From the NCBI GenBank assembly GCA_017995695.1, contig JAGOIJ010000026.1:1-15955 (forward strand): a stretch of DNA of 15,955 bases, given 5' to 3'. Numbering within the stretch: position 1 is the first letter of the stretch; every line of letters starts with the position of its first letter. The notes beneath the pieces are model-generated. The model was not told the origin of the DNA. It worked only from the letters and a program-made list of their open reading frames with translations, and did no database searches. The translations under genes were made by a program, and so were the position numbers. Origin of the DNA: Candidatus Omnitrophota bacterium. Lineage in GTDB: Bacteria > Omnitrophota > Gorgyraeia > Gygaellales > Profunditerraquicolaceae. Positions 1-7,551 of the stretch are shown in pieces.

Positions 1-1
1 C

Positions 2-472
2 CTTGAGGAGATTCGCAAACATAAATGGATTGAAAGCCAAAAGGCAGGCTGTGAAATTGGATTTGCCACAGCAGCGTGGGATTGGATAACGCGCTACGGA
101 GAAGACTGGAAGAAAATACATGTCAAAGAAGACACAGAAACTGCAGTTTTTATGGAACGCCGGCGCTTCCGCAGATTTAAATTTAAAGGATGCATCCAGC
201 TGCTTAAGGATAACGCGATCTGTATTGCTGATGCAATCAATGTAAGTTTTTTTGGACTAAGTTTTCGCTCCCCCGATTATTTAACGCCGGGAAGCTCGAT
301 GGATGTGCGCTTACTTTTTGATTGCAATGGCCATCAAAAGTTGTCGTGCCAAGGAACAGTTAACAGAGTAATCCCACTTGACACAAGACTTTTTGAATTA
401 TTTTTGAGATTCGATGAACGCAGCCAGGAGGAAATTACGCGCTGCGATTATTTTCGGGCAAGAAAGACTTAG
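2..472 (+). CDS. PilZ-domain protein, 3' part (start lies left of the window)
   Basis: This is a probable cyclic-di-GMP-binding PilZ protein. The reading frame is open from base 2, and 50 sense codons precede the first in-frame ATG at 152, so the true start probably lies outside the window. The upstream part encodes a compact tryptophan-rich segment (HKWIESQKAG, then AAWDWITRYGEDWKK) that looks like real protein and not untranslated leader. The PilZ domain follows: an arginine-rich ERRRFRRF entry corresponds to the RxxxR ligand motif, and NVSFFG fits the [D/N]xSxxG motif about 30 residues later. The rest alternates hydrophobic beta-strand-like stretches and ends at TAG. PilZ domains bind cyclic-di-GMP through these two motifs; what this one controls cannot be seen. 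A separate short gene starting at 152 is possible but less likely, because I see no Shine-Dalgarno sequence there. It converges with the PII-like gene across 3 bases. Confidence 0.6.
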   Translation, partial: LEEIRKHKWIESQKAGCEIGFATAAWDWITRYGEDWKKIHVKEDTETAVFMERRRFRRFKFKGCIQLLKDNAICIADAINVSFFGLSFRSPDYLTPGSSMDVRLLFDCNGHQKLSCQGTVNRVIPLDTRLFELFLRFDERSQEEITRCDYFRARKT

Positions 473-475
473 AGG

Positions 476-772
476 TTACTCAGTCATATCTTCGACGGGC
501 AGGACAAAAGCCTTAAGACCTTCTGCGCCAAGCTTTTTGCGTAACTCTTTAAGACAAGATATCATCTGCCGGGCTTGTGGTTCGTCGCAAGCAACATACA
601 ACATATTATTTCTGCCTGGCCAGATATCAGTGCCCATATGTACGCCTGAGTGAGTGCCGCGGCCAAACACACCCATGATCTTGGTATAGTTTTTCATCGC
701 GCACCCACTTAAAACCTCCATAACTTCATCATCAACCGCTTCATTATAAACAACCATAACCATCTTTTTCAT
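476..772 (-). CDS. PII-like small signalling protein, last gene of the efflux operon
   Basis: A 98-residue protein with the size and strand-helix-strand layout of the PII/GlnB superfamily: strand at residues 2-9, helix 11-22, a glycine-rich loop region 35-55 (GVFGRGTHSGVHMGTDIWPG), strand 56-62, helix 64-80 and strand 86-92. It lacks the canonical nitrogen-PII T-loop signature, so this is not ordinary GlnB or GlnK. PII proteins are trimers that sense small ligands and bind a target, often a transporter. Relatives outside the nitrogen branch (PII-NG, DUF3240) are known beside RND-type metal efflux genes. Its ATG overlaps the RND stop by 4 bases (ATGA), and AGGAG lies 10 bases upstream inside the RND gene, so translation is coupled to the pump. 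Inference: it senses a ligand or metal and tunes the pump. The superfamily call is fairly confident; ligand and target are unknown. Confidence 0.7.
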   Translation of the reverse strand: MKKMVMVVYNEAVDDEVMEVLSGCAMKNYTKIMGVFGRGTHSGVHMGTDIWPGRNNMLYVACDEPQARQMISCLKELRKKLGAEGLKAFVLPVEDMTE

Positions 773-3700
773 GACGAGGTTACTCCTTTTGCCGTTTTCT
801 TTAGCCGAGACTCAAAGATAGCGTAGAGCGTGGGAACAAAAATCATCGTAACTGCCGTAGACATCGACAAACCGCCGATCATAGTCACTCCTAACGGCCG
901 CCACGTCTCTGAGCCGGCGCTGTTTGAGATGGCAAGAGGCAACAACCCAACAAGCGTTGTAATGGTAGTAGATAATACCGGGCGTAAACGATCCTTTCCT
1001 GCCGCAGTCACTGCCGCAACTATATCCAAACCCCGCGCGCGCAGAATATTGATATAGCTAACCAAAACAATTGCGTTGTTAACCACAATACCCGTCAGCA
1101 TAACGATACCAAGAAAACTTAGGATGCTCAACGTTGTCCCTGTCAAGGCAAACCCTAACAAAGCTCCCGGCAACACAAAAGGAACAGAAAACATAACAAT
1201 AAAAGGATCTAGGAGCGATTCAAACTGGGCGGCCATGACCATATAGACCAGACAAATCCCCAGGATTAACAAAAGAAATAAATCCCTGAACGCCTCACCT
1301 TGCTCCTCTGCTTCGCCTCCGATATTAACCATAATGCCGGACGGAATAGTTACCTTCTTGATCTCTCGTTGTAGTTCATCGGTAATCTGACCGGTTGTGC
1401 GACCAAAGGCATTACATTCAACGCGTACCACGCGCTCGCGATTGAGTCGCTCAATCTCTTCAGGCACTTTCGTCTCTTCTATAGTAGCGATCGTCGAAAG
1501 CTTGACCGGAACTAAGGATGTGCCGCCTGCTTGAGCAGCAACAGCTACAGAGGGCATAAGGGCAAGATTTTCAATATCCTCAATTTTTGTGCGGCCCGAC
1601 TCTTGCAGCCGCACAACAATATCATACGTTTCTCCTTTTTCGCGGTATTTCGAAGCGGTTGAACCCTGGATATACGATCGCACGGTATTAGTAATCGTAT
1701 CCATGCTTAACCCTAATGATGAAGCCTTGATTCTATCCACCACGATCTTTAGCTCCGGCCGGTTAAGTTCACGGGAAACACTGACGTCAACTGTACCGGG
1801 GATCTTTTCCAAGACTGCTTTCATCTTGTTAGCCAAGGCATCGGTTTCTTCAAAAGAATTACCGATGATATCCAACTGAATACTCTTGCCTGATCCGCCA
1901 GTAATAAGCCGCCCTAATGGATTGCCCGTCGTAATATCTGTCTTCATAACACCCGGCAAACCCTGAATTCTCTTACGTACGATATTGCCCACCTCTTTGA
2001 CAGAGCGTTTTCTTTCATTTTTAGGAACAAGCTTAAGGCCTGCGGCAATAATATGTGAACCGGACACCCCTCCGAACGACCTACCAACACCGCCAATACT
2101 ACCGCACCGCACAAACACATACTCTGCTTCAGGCACCTCTTGCTTTAAAAGCTCTTCGATTTTCTTGGACACCTTGTCCGCTTCTTCAAGACGCGTGCCA
2201 ATCGGCAAGAAAACATTCATACGCACATCCCCGGAATCCTCTTCAGGGATAAACTCTTTACCGACAAACGGGAACAAAAACAATGAAGAAACAAAAAGAG
2301 CAAGGAACCCAACGATCACCAGTTTTTTATGCCCCAGCGACCAGCCCAGCGCCTTGGCATAAAAGTTCTCCCATGAAGAAAATACTTTTTCTGAAAAATC
2401 ATACCAGGTATCCAAAGCATTGCGCCGGGTAAGCGTTCTGGCGGTCCGATGCGGCCGCAGCCATTTTGAGCATAACATCGGGGTGAAGGTGGTGGCGGTA
2501 AAAAGCGACGCTGTCAACGTAACGATAACAATCATCGCCAATTCTCCAAACATGATTCCCACAACCCCGCGGACAAACAAAAGTGGAACAAACACAACAA
2601 CCGTGGTAAGGGTAGATGCGGCCACTGCCAGAAACATTTCCTGCGCGCCAAAGATAGAAGCCTCTTGAGGACGTTGCCCCCGCTCCATACGCCGATAGAC
2701 ATTATCGACGATAACGATAGCGTTATCCACGACCATACCGCAGGCGATGGCAAGCGAAGAAAGACTGATGACATTAACAGTTTTACCGCTGGCAAATATG
2801 TAGATGAAACTAATAAGCAAAGAGAAAGGAATCGTCAAGGCAACAATCAAGCTTGCCGAAATCTGGCGTAAGAAAAACCAAACTACTAAAATAACAAACG
2901 CGATAGCAAACCAAAGAGACTGCTTTAAATTATTCAGCGAATCAATGATATCTTTAGAGGTATCAAAAATTATTGTTGTTTGAACATCAGCGGGAAACGT
3001 TTTCTGCAACTCTTCCAGGCGCTGTTTGACACGGGTAGCGACTGCAACGGTATTAGTACCGCTCTGTTTCTGCACCATCATAATCAGGCCTTTTTTCTGA
3101 TTAATGCGCGCCAAGACAGATACTTCTTTAAAACTATCTTCGACCGTTGCTACATCGCGCAGATAAATAATCTTCTTATCCCGCACACCAAGTATCACGT
3201 TATTTATCTCATCAGGCGAAGAGAATTCACCAGGCAAACGGATCAGATAATCAGTGAGGCCGGTCTTAAGATTCCCCACCGGCTGCGTGACATTTTCACG
3301 CGCCAGCACATTCTGGAGATCAAGAATCGAAAATCCGTGCCCTTCCAGGCGAGCGCTATCAACCAAAATATTAATCTGGCGCTCAAGACCGCCACCCTGG
3401 ATTTGCACTGCGCCCACGCCAGGAAGCTGACGTAAAGCATCGCCGATGCGCTTGTCAACAAAATCAAACAATTCAGGATACGATTGATCGGCAGTAAACC
3501 CTAAGAAAACGATCGGGATATTTGCGGTGTTGAACTTGAAGATGAAAGGATTATCCATCTCATCAGGGATATCAGGGAGAAAACGCTTGGCAAGGTCAAT
3601 GCGGTCGCGTACATCATTAGATGCCGCGTCAAGATCAGTGCCCCAGATGAATTTTAAGGAAATAACTGAAGCGCCTTCTGTTGAAAAGGAGGTAATCTTT

Positions 3701-3933
3701 TCCAGGCCAGGGGTGGTGCCGAGTTGGTTCTCGAGCGCTTCGGTAACTTTTATTTCTACATCTTCGGGGCTGGCACCCGGATACGATGCAATCACGCTAA
3801 TCGAAGGAGGCTCAATTTCGGGGAACAGATCAATCCCCAAGCGAGTAAAGCTATAGAGCGCCAAAAGCAGAACCGCTGAAAAAATCATGAGGTTAGTAAC
3901 CGGACGCTTAACGCCAAATTCGGGAAGATTCAC
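769..3933 (-). CDS. RND-family efflux permease (AcrB/HAE1-like)
   Basis: Inner-membrane proton-driven RND pump of 1054 residues, the normal length for the family. It shows the N-terminal membrane helix (VTNLMIFSAVLLLALYSF), a large first periplasmic domain, a cluster of membrane helices from about residue 335, a second periplasmic domain and a C-terminal helix bundle. The helix-4 motif GMVVDNAIVIVDN carries Asp403 followed by Asn404, where AcrB has two aspartates. The helix-10 position of AcrB Lys940 is Asn952 (VVNNAIVLV). This pattern occurs in many RND branches outside classical AcrB. The start is GTG at 3933, sharing its first base with the TAG stop of the adaptor gene (TAGTG), with a GAGGAGAGGA ribosome site just upstream. 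Substrates cannot be read from the sequence. The MarR gene and outer-membrane channel in the operon favour organic toxicants over metals, but metals are not excluded. Confidence 0.96.
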   Translation of the reverse strand: MNLPEFGVKRPVTNLMIFSAVLLLALYSFTRLGIDLFPEIEPPSISVIASYPGASPEDVEIKVTEALENQLGTTPGLEKITSFSTEGASVISLKFIWGTDLDAASNDVRDRIDLAKRFLPDIPDEMDNPFIFKFNTANIPIVFLGFTADQSYPELFDFVDKRIGDALRQLPGVGAVQIQGGGLERQINILVDSARLEGHGFSILDLQNVLARENVTQPVGNLKTGLTDYLIRLPGEFSSPDEINNVILGVRDKKIIYLRDVATVEDSFKEVSVLARINQKKGLIMMVQKQSGTNTVAVATRVKQRLEELQKTFPADVQTTIIFDTSKDIIDSLNNLKQSLWFAIAFVILVVWFFLRQISASLIVALTIPFSLLISFIYIFASGKTVNVISLSSLAIACGMVVDNAIVIVDNVYRRMERGQRPQEASIFGAQEMFLAVAASTLTTVVVFVPLLFVRGVVGIMFGELAMIVIVTLTASLFTATTFTPMLCSKWLRPHRTARTLTRRNALDTWYDFSEKVFSSWENFYAKALGWSLGHKKLVIVGFLALFVSSLFLFPFVGKEFIPEEDSGDVRMNVFLPIGTRLEEADKVSKKIEELLKQEVPEAEYVFVRCGSIGGVGRSFGGVSGSHIIAAGLKLVPKNERKRSVKEVGNIVRKRIQGLPGVMKTDITTGNPLGRLITGGSGKSIQLDIIGNSFEETDALANKMKAVLEKIPGTVDVSVSRELNRPELKIVVDRIKASSLGLSMDTITNTVRSYIQGSTASKYREKGETYDIVVRLQESGRTKIEDIENLALMPSVAVAAQAGGTSLVPVKLSTIATIEETKVPEEIERLNRERVVRVECNAFGRTTGQITDELQREIKKVTIPSGIMVNIGGEAEEQGEAFRDLFLLLILGICLVYMVMAAQFESLLDPFIVMFSVPFVLPGALLGFALTGTTLSILSFLGIVMLTGIVVNNAIVLVSYINILRARGLDIVAAVTAAGKDRLRPVLSTTITTLVGLLPLAISNSAGSETWRPLGVTMIGGLSMSTAVTMIFVPTLYAIFESRLKKTAKGVTSS

Positions 3934-4832
3934 TACTTCCTCTCCTCTGCTATTACCTCAGCGCCATCAAATAGACGTTGCTGCCCTATGACTACGACCA
4001 TGTCGCCTGCAGCGAGGCCTGAAGTTACTTCGTAGTAAGGCCCCTGACGCAACCCCAGCGTGACCGCGCGCATAACTGCTTTGCGCCCTTCAACGACATA
4101 TACGCTTACCGTTGCGTTTTGCCCTACTATCGCTTCTTTGAAAATAACCGGCACAGCTAAACGAGTAGCTAAAATTAATTCCACCCGGGCGAACATCCCA
4201 GATCTTAAACGATGGTCTTGATTTTCCACAACTATCTCTATGGGCGCGGTACGGCTTATTTGATCAATAACTGGGCTTATCTTAGTAACGGTCCCAGAGA
4301 ACTCTTCCGCCTGATATGCATCAACCTTAATCTTTGCTTTCTGCCCCAGAGAAAGACGGGGGATATATTTTTCAGGAACATCGAGCCGTATTTTAACTGT
4401 CTGCATATTCACCACCAAGGCTACCGGCGTTTGGGGAGTAACGTTTGAACCAATATCAACGTATACCCTGCCGACAAACCCGCCTAAAGGACTTTCAACC
4501 GGCGCCTTTTCAAACGTCAGGCCCACCTCGTCACGATCAAGCAACACAACCGCTTCACCTTTATTAATGCGTTCCCCTTCCTGCTTCACTTTCTCAATAA
4601 CTTTTCCCGTGACTTTAGGATATACCTGAATCTCATCTTGCGCCTTAATATTACCGACGTACTCAATAACCTCGCTGATATCCATGGGCGCAACCATAAC
4701 CACTTCAACGGGGATGGCCTCCTTAGTGCTTTGGGTAACGTTCTTTTGCTGCTGACACCCCATGACGCCAAACAAAAGAATACTTATACCTATATAATAG
4801 TAGCTGACGCGGCACTTGCTAGAATGATTCAT
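3933..4832 (-). CDS. Short RND membrane-fusion (adaptor) protein lacking the alpha-hairpin
   Basis: Periplasmic adaptor linking the RND permease to the outer-membrane factor. The N-terminus has a hydrophobic segment (residues 11-25) ending in a lipobox-like GVMG before Cys26, so it is probably a lipoprotein. The two half-lipoyl motifs lie at about 68-103 (VYPKVTGKVIEKVKQEGE, then GEAVVLLDRDEV) and 109-142 (KAPVESPLGGFVG, then VDIGSNVTPQTPVALV). They are separated by only about six residues, so the coiled-coil hairpin that normally sits between them and docks on TolC is absent. A beta-barrel domain (about 145-225) and membrane-proximal domain (about 225-299) follow. At 299 residues it is some 100 shorter than AcrA. 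Hairpin-less adaptors are known, for example BesA of Borrelia. Its ATG overlaps the stop of the upstream outer-membrane factor gene by 4 bases. The family call is secure; the absence of the hairpin is seen directly. Confidence 0.95.
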   Translation of the reverse strand: MNHSSKCRVSYYYIGISILLFGVMGCQQQKNVTQSTKEAIPVEVVMVAPMDISEVIEYVGNIKAQDEIQVYPKVTGKVIEKVKQEGERINKGEAVVLLDRDEVGLTFEKAPVESPLGGFVGRVYVDIGSNVTPQTPVALVVNMQTVKIRLDVPEKYIPRLSLGQKAKIKVDAYQAEEFSGTVTKISPVIDQISRTAPIEIVVENQDHRLRSGMFARVELILATRLAVPVIFKEAIVGQNATVSVYVVEGRKAVMRAVTLGLRQGPYYEVTSGLAAGDMVVVIGQQRLFDGAEVIAEERK

Positions 4833-6121
4833 TGTATTAAACCTCCGGTTGCTTTATCAAAGCGGGCTTTCGCCAGCACATAATCATATGCGGCTTCTTT
4901 TTGATTAAACAAGGCGATATCGTAACTTAGCAACGCGTCCTCCACATCCAAGGCGCTGCGTATCCCTTGGGTATACTTTTGCTGCATCTCAACCAGCGTA
5001 TTCTTCTGCGCGTTGCTTTGCGCCTGCGCTGATCGTATTTTGCTGATAGCGGAATCCAGATCTAACACCGCGCTTTTTAACTCCATGGCGATATCGCTGA
5101 TTGCCTTCTCTTTGTTAAATTGGGCGGACTTAACGTCAACTAATGCCTGTTGCACCTTCATGCGCGTGGCAAAACCGTCGAACACCGGCCAACTAAACGT
5201 GACGCCCAGAAGATTATAATCATTCCAATTGCGCGAAAGCCCGCTTAAGGAAGCAACGTGGGATTTCGTATAGTAATCCCACGATGCATAAACGGTGGGA
5301 CGGCTATCTGCGCGCGTCATCTCCGCCTGGCGTTTCGCTGCTTTGATCTGTGACTCATACTGCTTGATCTCCGGACGCAGGCGCATTGCCTTTACAAAGG
5401 CCTCATCAAAAGCGACAGTTTCCTCTTCATACAAAAAACCGCCGATTGGCTTTATCTTAGCATCCTTATCCAAATAGAGCAAATTATTAAGGAGTGTGCG
5501 CAACGATTCGGCCTGATTCAAAGAAACCTCGTATGCTTTTTCAACTTCCTTAAGCGCAGCCTCAATGCTGACCACTTCTGATGCAGATGCTTGACCAGAT
5601 GCAAAACGCTTTTTTGCAACCTCAAGGTGCTTATCAGTATTATCCACAATACTTCTATTGATCGCTGCTAATTCTTCTGCCAACAATAGAGCATAAAATG
5701 AATTGACCACGTTTAAGGCCGTATCCAGCTGGGTCTTGTTAAGAATCGCCTGCGAAACCTCAAAATTGTAGCCGGCGTATTTCACGTTATTAACCGCCTT
5801 GAATCCTTTAAACAAATACTGTTTTACCGAGGTTTGGGTTGAAATCTGGCTAATATCTTTTTTGTAGAAATCAAAGGTCTTATTCCAACCTCCGCTGAAC
5901 GTTACCGTGGGGGAAAACGCAGTATAGGCCTCTTTTATCTTGAGCTTCGCCTTTTCTACATCGGCGCTTTTTAAAAGGATGTCTCGATTATCGCGCAGAG
6001 CAAAAGCAATGGCTTCATCTAAGGATAACGTAACATCCTGAGCCATTGCGCCCGCGGGAAGAGCCAGCAACATACAAACTATACCTACCAGGACGCGCAG
6101 CATATTAATTAGATAACCCAT
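4829..6121 (-). CDS. TolC-like outer-membrane efflux factor (OMF)
   Basis: Outer-membrane channel subunit of the tripartite pump. The 430-residue protein begins with a signal peptide (hydrophobic LVGIVCMLLALPAG, likely cleavage after AMA at residue 27). Two related OEP-type repeats of long amphipathic helices follow. The LSLDEAIAFALRDNRDI segment at about 32-48 is the typical first motif of the family; the second repeat begins around residue 235 with FDEAFVKAMRLRPEI and has the usual LGVTFSWPVFDGF strand before its helices. The start is uncertain. ATG at 6121 overlaps marR by 17 bases, while ATG at 6103 (residue 7) lies just after the marR stop and gives a tidier signal peptide (MLRVLVG). Neither has a clear Shine-Dalgarno sequence, so re-initiation after marR is likely. 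The adaptor gene follows with a 4-base overlap. Confidence 0.95.
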   Translation of the reverse strand: MGYLINMLRVLVGIVCMLLALPAGAMAQDVTLSLDEAIAFALRDNRDILLKSADVEKAKLKIKEAYTAFSPTVTFSGGWNKTFDFYKKDISQISTQTSVKQYLFKGFKAVNNVKYAGYNFEVSQAILNKTQLDTALNVVNSFYALLLAEELAAINRSIVDNTDKHLEVAKKRFASGQASASEVVSIEAALKEVEKAYEVSLNQAESLRTLLNNLLYLDKDAKIKPIGGFLYEEETVAFDEAFVKAMRLRPEIKQYESQIKAAKRQAEMTRADSRPTVYASWDYYTKSHVASLSGLSRNWNDYNLLGVTFSWPVFDGFATRMKVQQALVDVKSAQFNKEKAISDIAMELKSAVLDLDSAISKIRSAQAQSNAQKNTLVEMQQKYTQGIRSALDVEDALLSYDIALFNQKEAAYDYVLAKARFDKATGGLIQ

Positions 6122-6560
6122 TCTGCAACAATATGTTTCGTATCTGCATTAAAATTCTTAAATAATCGTGGCGATCCTGCTCCGAAATGCGGCCAAAAAT
6201 AGCTATGACCATTTTCCTTCTCTGCTCGCTTATTTTTTTAAACACAGCGTTGCCTTTTTTCGTCAAACTTACCTTAATGATGCGCCGGTCATGCTCATCG
6301 ACTCTTCTTTCCACATAACCATCGCGCACCAACCTATCAACAACCCCGGTAACGCCTGCGGTGGTAACTTTCATAAATATGGCAAGGTCCTTCATTTTGC
6401 ATTCACCGCGCTCATGAATAAAATCAAGCATTAAAAGCTGCGGTAAGGTGATCGCGCCCTTAGAGAGTTCATTGGCCTGATGACGGGTGAATTCCTTCAT
6501 AATCACCGGCAAGATCTCATTCATTTTATCGGCAAATTCAAGAAGCGTGGGGACAACCAT
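6105..6560 (-). CDS. MarR-family transcriptional regulator of the efflux operon
   Basis: A 151-residue winged-helix regulator, first gene of the efflux operon. Dimerisation helices flank the DNA-binding core. The helix-turn-helix lies at about residues 55-80 (MKDLAIFMKVTTAGVTGVVDRLVRDG), followed by the wing with the family signature DEHDRRIIKVSLTKKG at 88-103. MarR proteins usually repress their own operon and release DNA on binding phenolic or other toxic ligands, which suits an efflux pump. The start ATG at 6560 has AAGGAG seven bases upstream and a good promoter about 50 bases upstream. Copies of TTAACTAT sit on the -10 element, in the leader and against the start codon, consistent with autorepression. 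The direction of regulation and the inducer are inferred, not seen. Confidence 0.95.
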   Translation of the reverse strand: MVVPTLLEFADKMNEILPVIMKEFTRHQANELSKGAITLPQLLMLDFIHERGECKMKDLAIFMKVTTAGVTGVVDRLVRDGYVERRVDEHDRRIIKVSLTKKGNAVFKKISEQRRKMVIAIFGRISEQDRHDYLRILMQIRNILLQNGLSN

Positions 6561-6611
6561 AGTTAATCTCCTTAATATTAAACGACGTTAACTATCAGCA
6601 TGATTAACTAT
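6559..6611. promoter_or_regulatory. Candidate MarR operator: three copies of TTAACTAT
   Basis: GATTAACTAT at 6602-6611 covers most of the -10 element. TTAACTAT recurs at 6588-6595 as a direct copy exactly 16 bases away, in the start of the leader. ATAGTTAATC at 6559-6568 is the exact ten-base inverted copy of the first and lies between the ribosome site and the start codon. Placement over promoter and leader fits repressor binding. That MarR is the binder is inference from gene position. Confidence 0.5.
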
Positions 6612-6635
6612 ATCTAAAAAGGCATTGAAAGTCAA
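6607..6635 (-). promoter_or_regulatory. Sigma70-type promoter of the marR-efflux operon
   Basis: On the minus strand, TTGACT (6635-6630, five of six matches to consensus) is followed after exactly 17 bases by TATAGT (6612-6607, five of six). Transcription would start near 6600, giving a leader of about 40 bases with AAGGAG (6573-6568) before the marR ATG. It is one of the two best promoter matches in the window. Confidence 0.75.
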
Positions 6636-6697
6636 GCAAAAAAGTAAGAGTTCAGATATTGGAAGCAATTTTGTCATTAGAAGGGGAACTCCCTTTT

Positions 6698-6769
6698 GTC
6701 ATTGCGAGGAGCGAAGCGACGAAGCAATCCAAAAAGATTGCTTCGCTCCCTGCGGTCGCTCGCAATGAC
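6698..6769. repeat. 72-base imperfect inverted repeat (REP/MITE-like)
   Basis: The left arm 6698-6729 begins GTCATTGCGAG and ends CGAAGCAATC. The right arm 6736-6769 is nearly its reverse complement (GATTGCTTCG to CTCGCAATGAC), with a six-base spacer CAAAAA. The outer 11 and inner 10 bases pair perfectly and the centre is imperfect. Sequences beginning GTCATTGCGAGGAGCGAAG are familiar to me as dispersed repeats in many bacterial genomes. There is no coding capacity, no clear target-site duplication and no following T-run, so I call it a dispersed repeat and not a terminator. Only one copy is in this window. Confidence 0.75.
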
Positions 6770-6873
6770 AGTAGTCGAGGGACTTACGGAAGCTGAACTG
6801 TTACAGAAAAAAATGCTGGCGCGGTAAGAAAAAAGGATGGTAAATAGAATGCGACTGGTAGCGCGATCGCTTA

Positions 6874-7542
6874 TTACTTGGACTTTATGGCAAGAGTTTT
6901 CACAAAATCTGCGGCATCCTCTATCTTATCAGTTACCCCCTCGAGGTATTCGGCTAACTGAAAGGTCAACAGAAGGCTCGTTGGCTCAAGTTTAGCGTGG
7001 ATAATTGCCTCGATAAGTGTTTTCTTCTGATCATCGGCGTCATGCTCAACGTGATCTACTTCTTCGCAATCAAGCAAGGCCTTTTTCAGATCATTCTTTG
7101 CAAGCGCTTGTATCGCTTCCCGCAGCTTAGTTATAGCGGTCATAATCAGCTCTGTCGCTTGCGAAATATTACTCAAGATATTACCCGGCAACTTTGCCTC
7201 GATAAAACCTAATAAACGCGCCGCGCCATTAGTCCAATCTGCAATTTTATCCAGGGTCTTCACAAAATGCATCAAATCCTCTCTATCGGGAGGCAATAAG
7301 AGCCCATCGGAAAGCTCCTTAATCATCTTTGAGCGCAAGATATCCGCCTGATGTTCTCCTTGACGCACCTGTTCAATCGCCTTAACCTTTGCGTTAAGGT
7401 CATTAGCAATGAAAGCGCGCACTGCATCAGCAAATGAGGTAACCGTCTTATAAGTCTCCTCAATATGTTTTTGCGCATCACCCATAATAACCTGCTCTTC
7501 TGCCATTCCTAGCCAACCAAGAATATTTCTCATTTCGCGCAT
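6874..7542 (-). CDS. DUF47 (PhoU-like) accessory protein of the PiT transporter
   Basis: A 222-residue, mostly helical cytoplasmic protein of the DUF47/TIGR00153 family, the usual size. Family features include the N-terminal WLG.AEEQ segment, the GEHQADILRSKMIKELSDG helix with its acidic pattern, LPPDREDLMHFVKTLDKIADW in the middle, and a second related half with the EEVDHVEHDADDQKKTL and LEGVTDKIEDAADFVK helices. PhoU-type bundles bind metal ions through E/DxxxD motifs such as these. Members are nearly always encoded beside PiT permeases and are thought to modulate phosphate import. Here the gene follows the PiT gene by 9 bases, and its AGGAGG ribosome site overlaps the PiT stop codon. It is the last gene of its operon. 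Family confident; exact mechanism unknown for the family. Confidence 0.93.
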   Translation of the reverse strand: MREMRNILGWLGMAEEQVIMGDAQKHIEETYKTVTSFADAVRAFIANDLNAKVKAIEQVRQGEHQADILRSKMIKELSDGLLLPPDREDLMHFVKTLDKIADWTNGAARLLGFIEAKLPGNILSNISQATELIMTAITKLREAIQALAKNDLKKALLDCEEVDHVEHDADDQKKTLIEAIIHAKLEPTSLLLTFQLAEYLEGVTDKIEDAADFVKTLAIKSK

Positions 7543-7551
7543 AGCTTCCTC

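Larger units (their letters stand above)
6561..6873. other. 313-base intergenic region between the DUF47 gene and marR
   Basis: This is the only gene-free stretch above 300 bases. Its left third holds the marR promoter and operator-like repeats; the middle holds the 72-base inverted repeat. The part nearest the DUF47 gene (about 6775-6873) has no feature I can name apart from a GCGATCGC palindrome at about 6864-6871. I see no classical hairpin-plus-T-run terminator for the upstream operon and no RNA gene. Confidence 0.6.

Noticed and set aside
1985..3435. Several plus-strand open frames opposite the RND permease gene
   Set aside because: They are low-complexity or compositionally odd products antisense to a gene with clear family motifs in the other strand.
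6698..6769. Intrinsic terminator for the DUF47 or marR side
   Set aside because: The hairpin is long and imperfect, and no T-run follows it on either strand.
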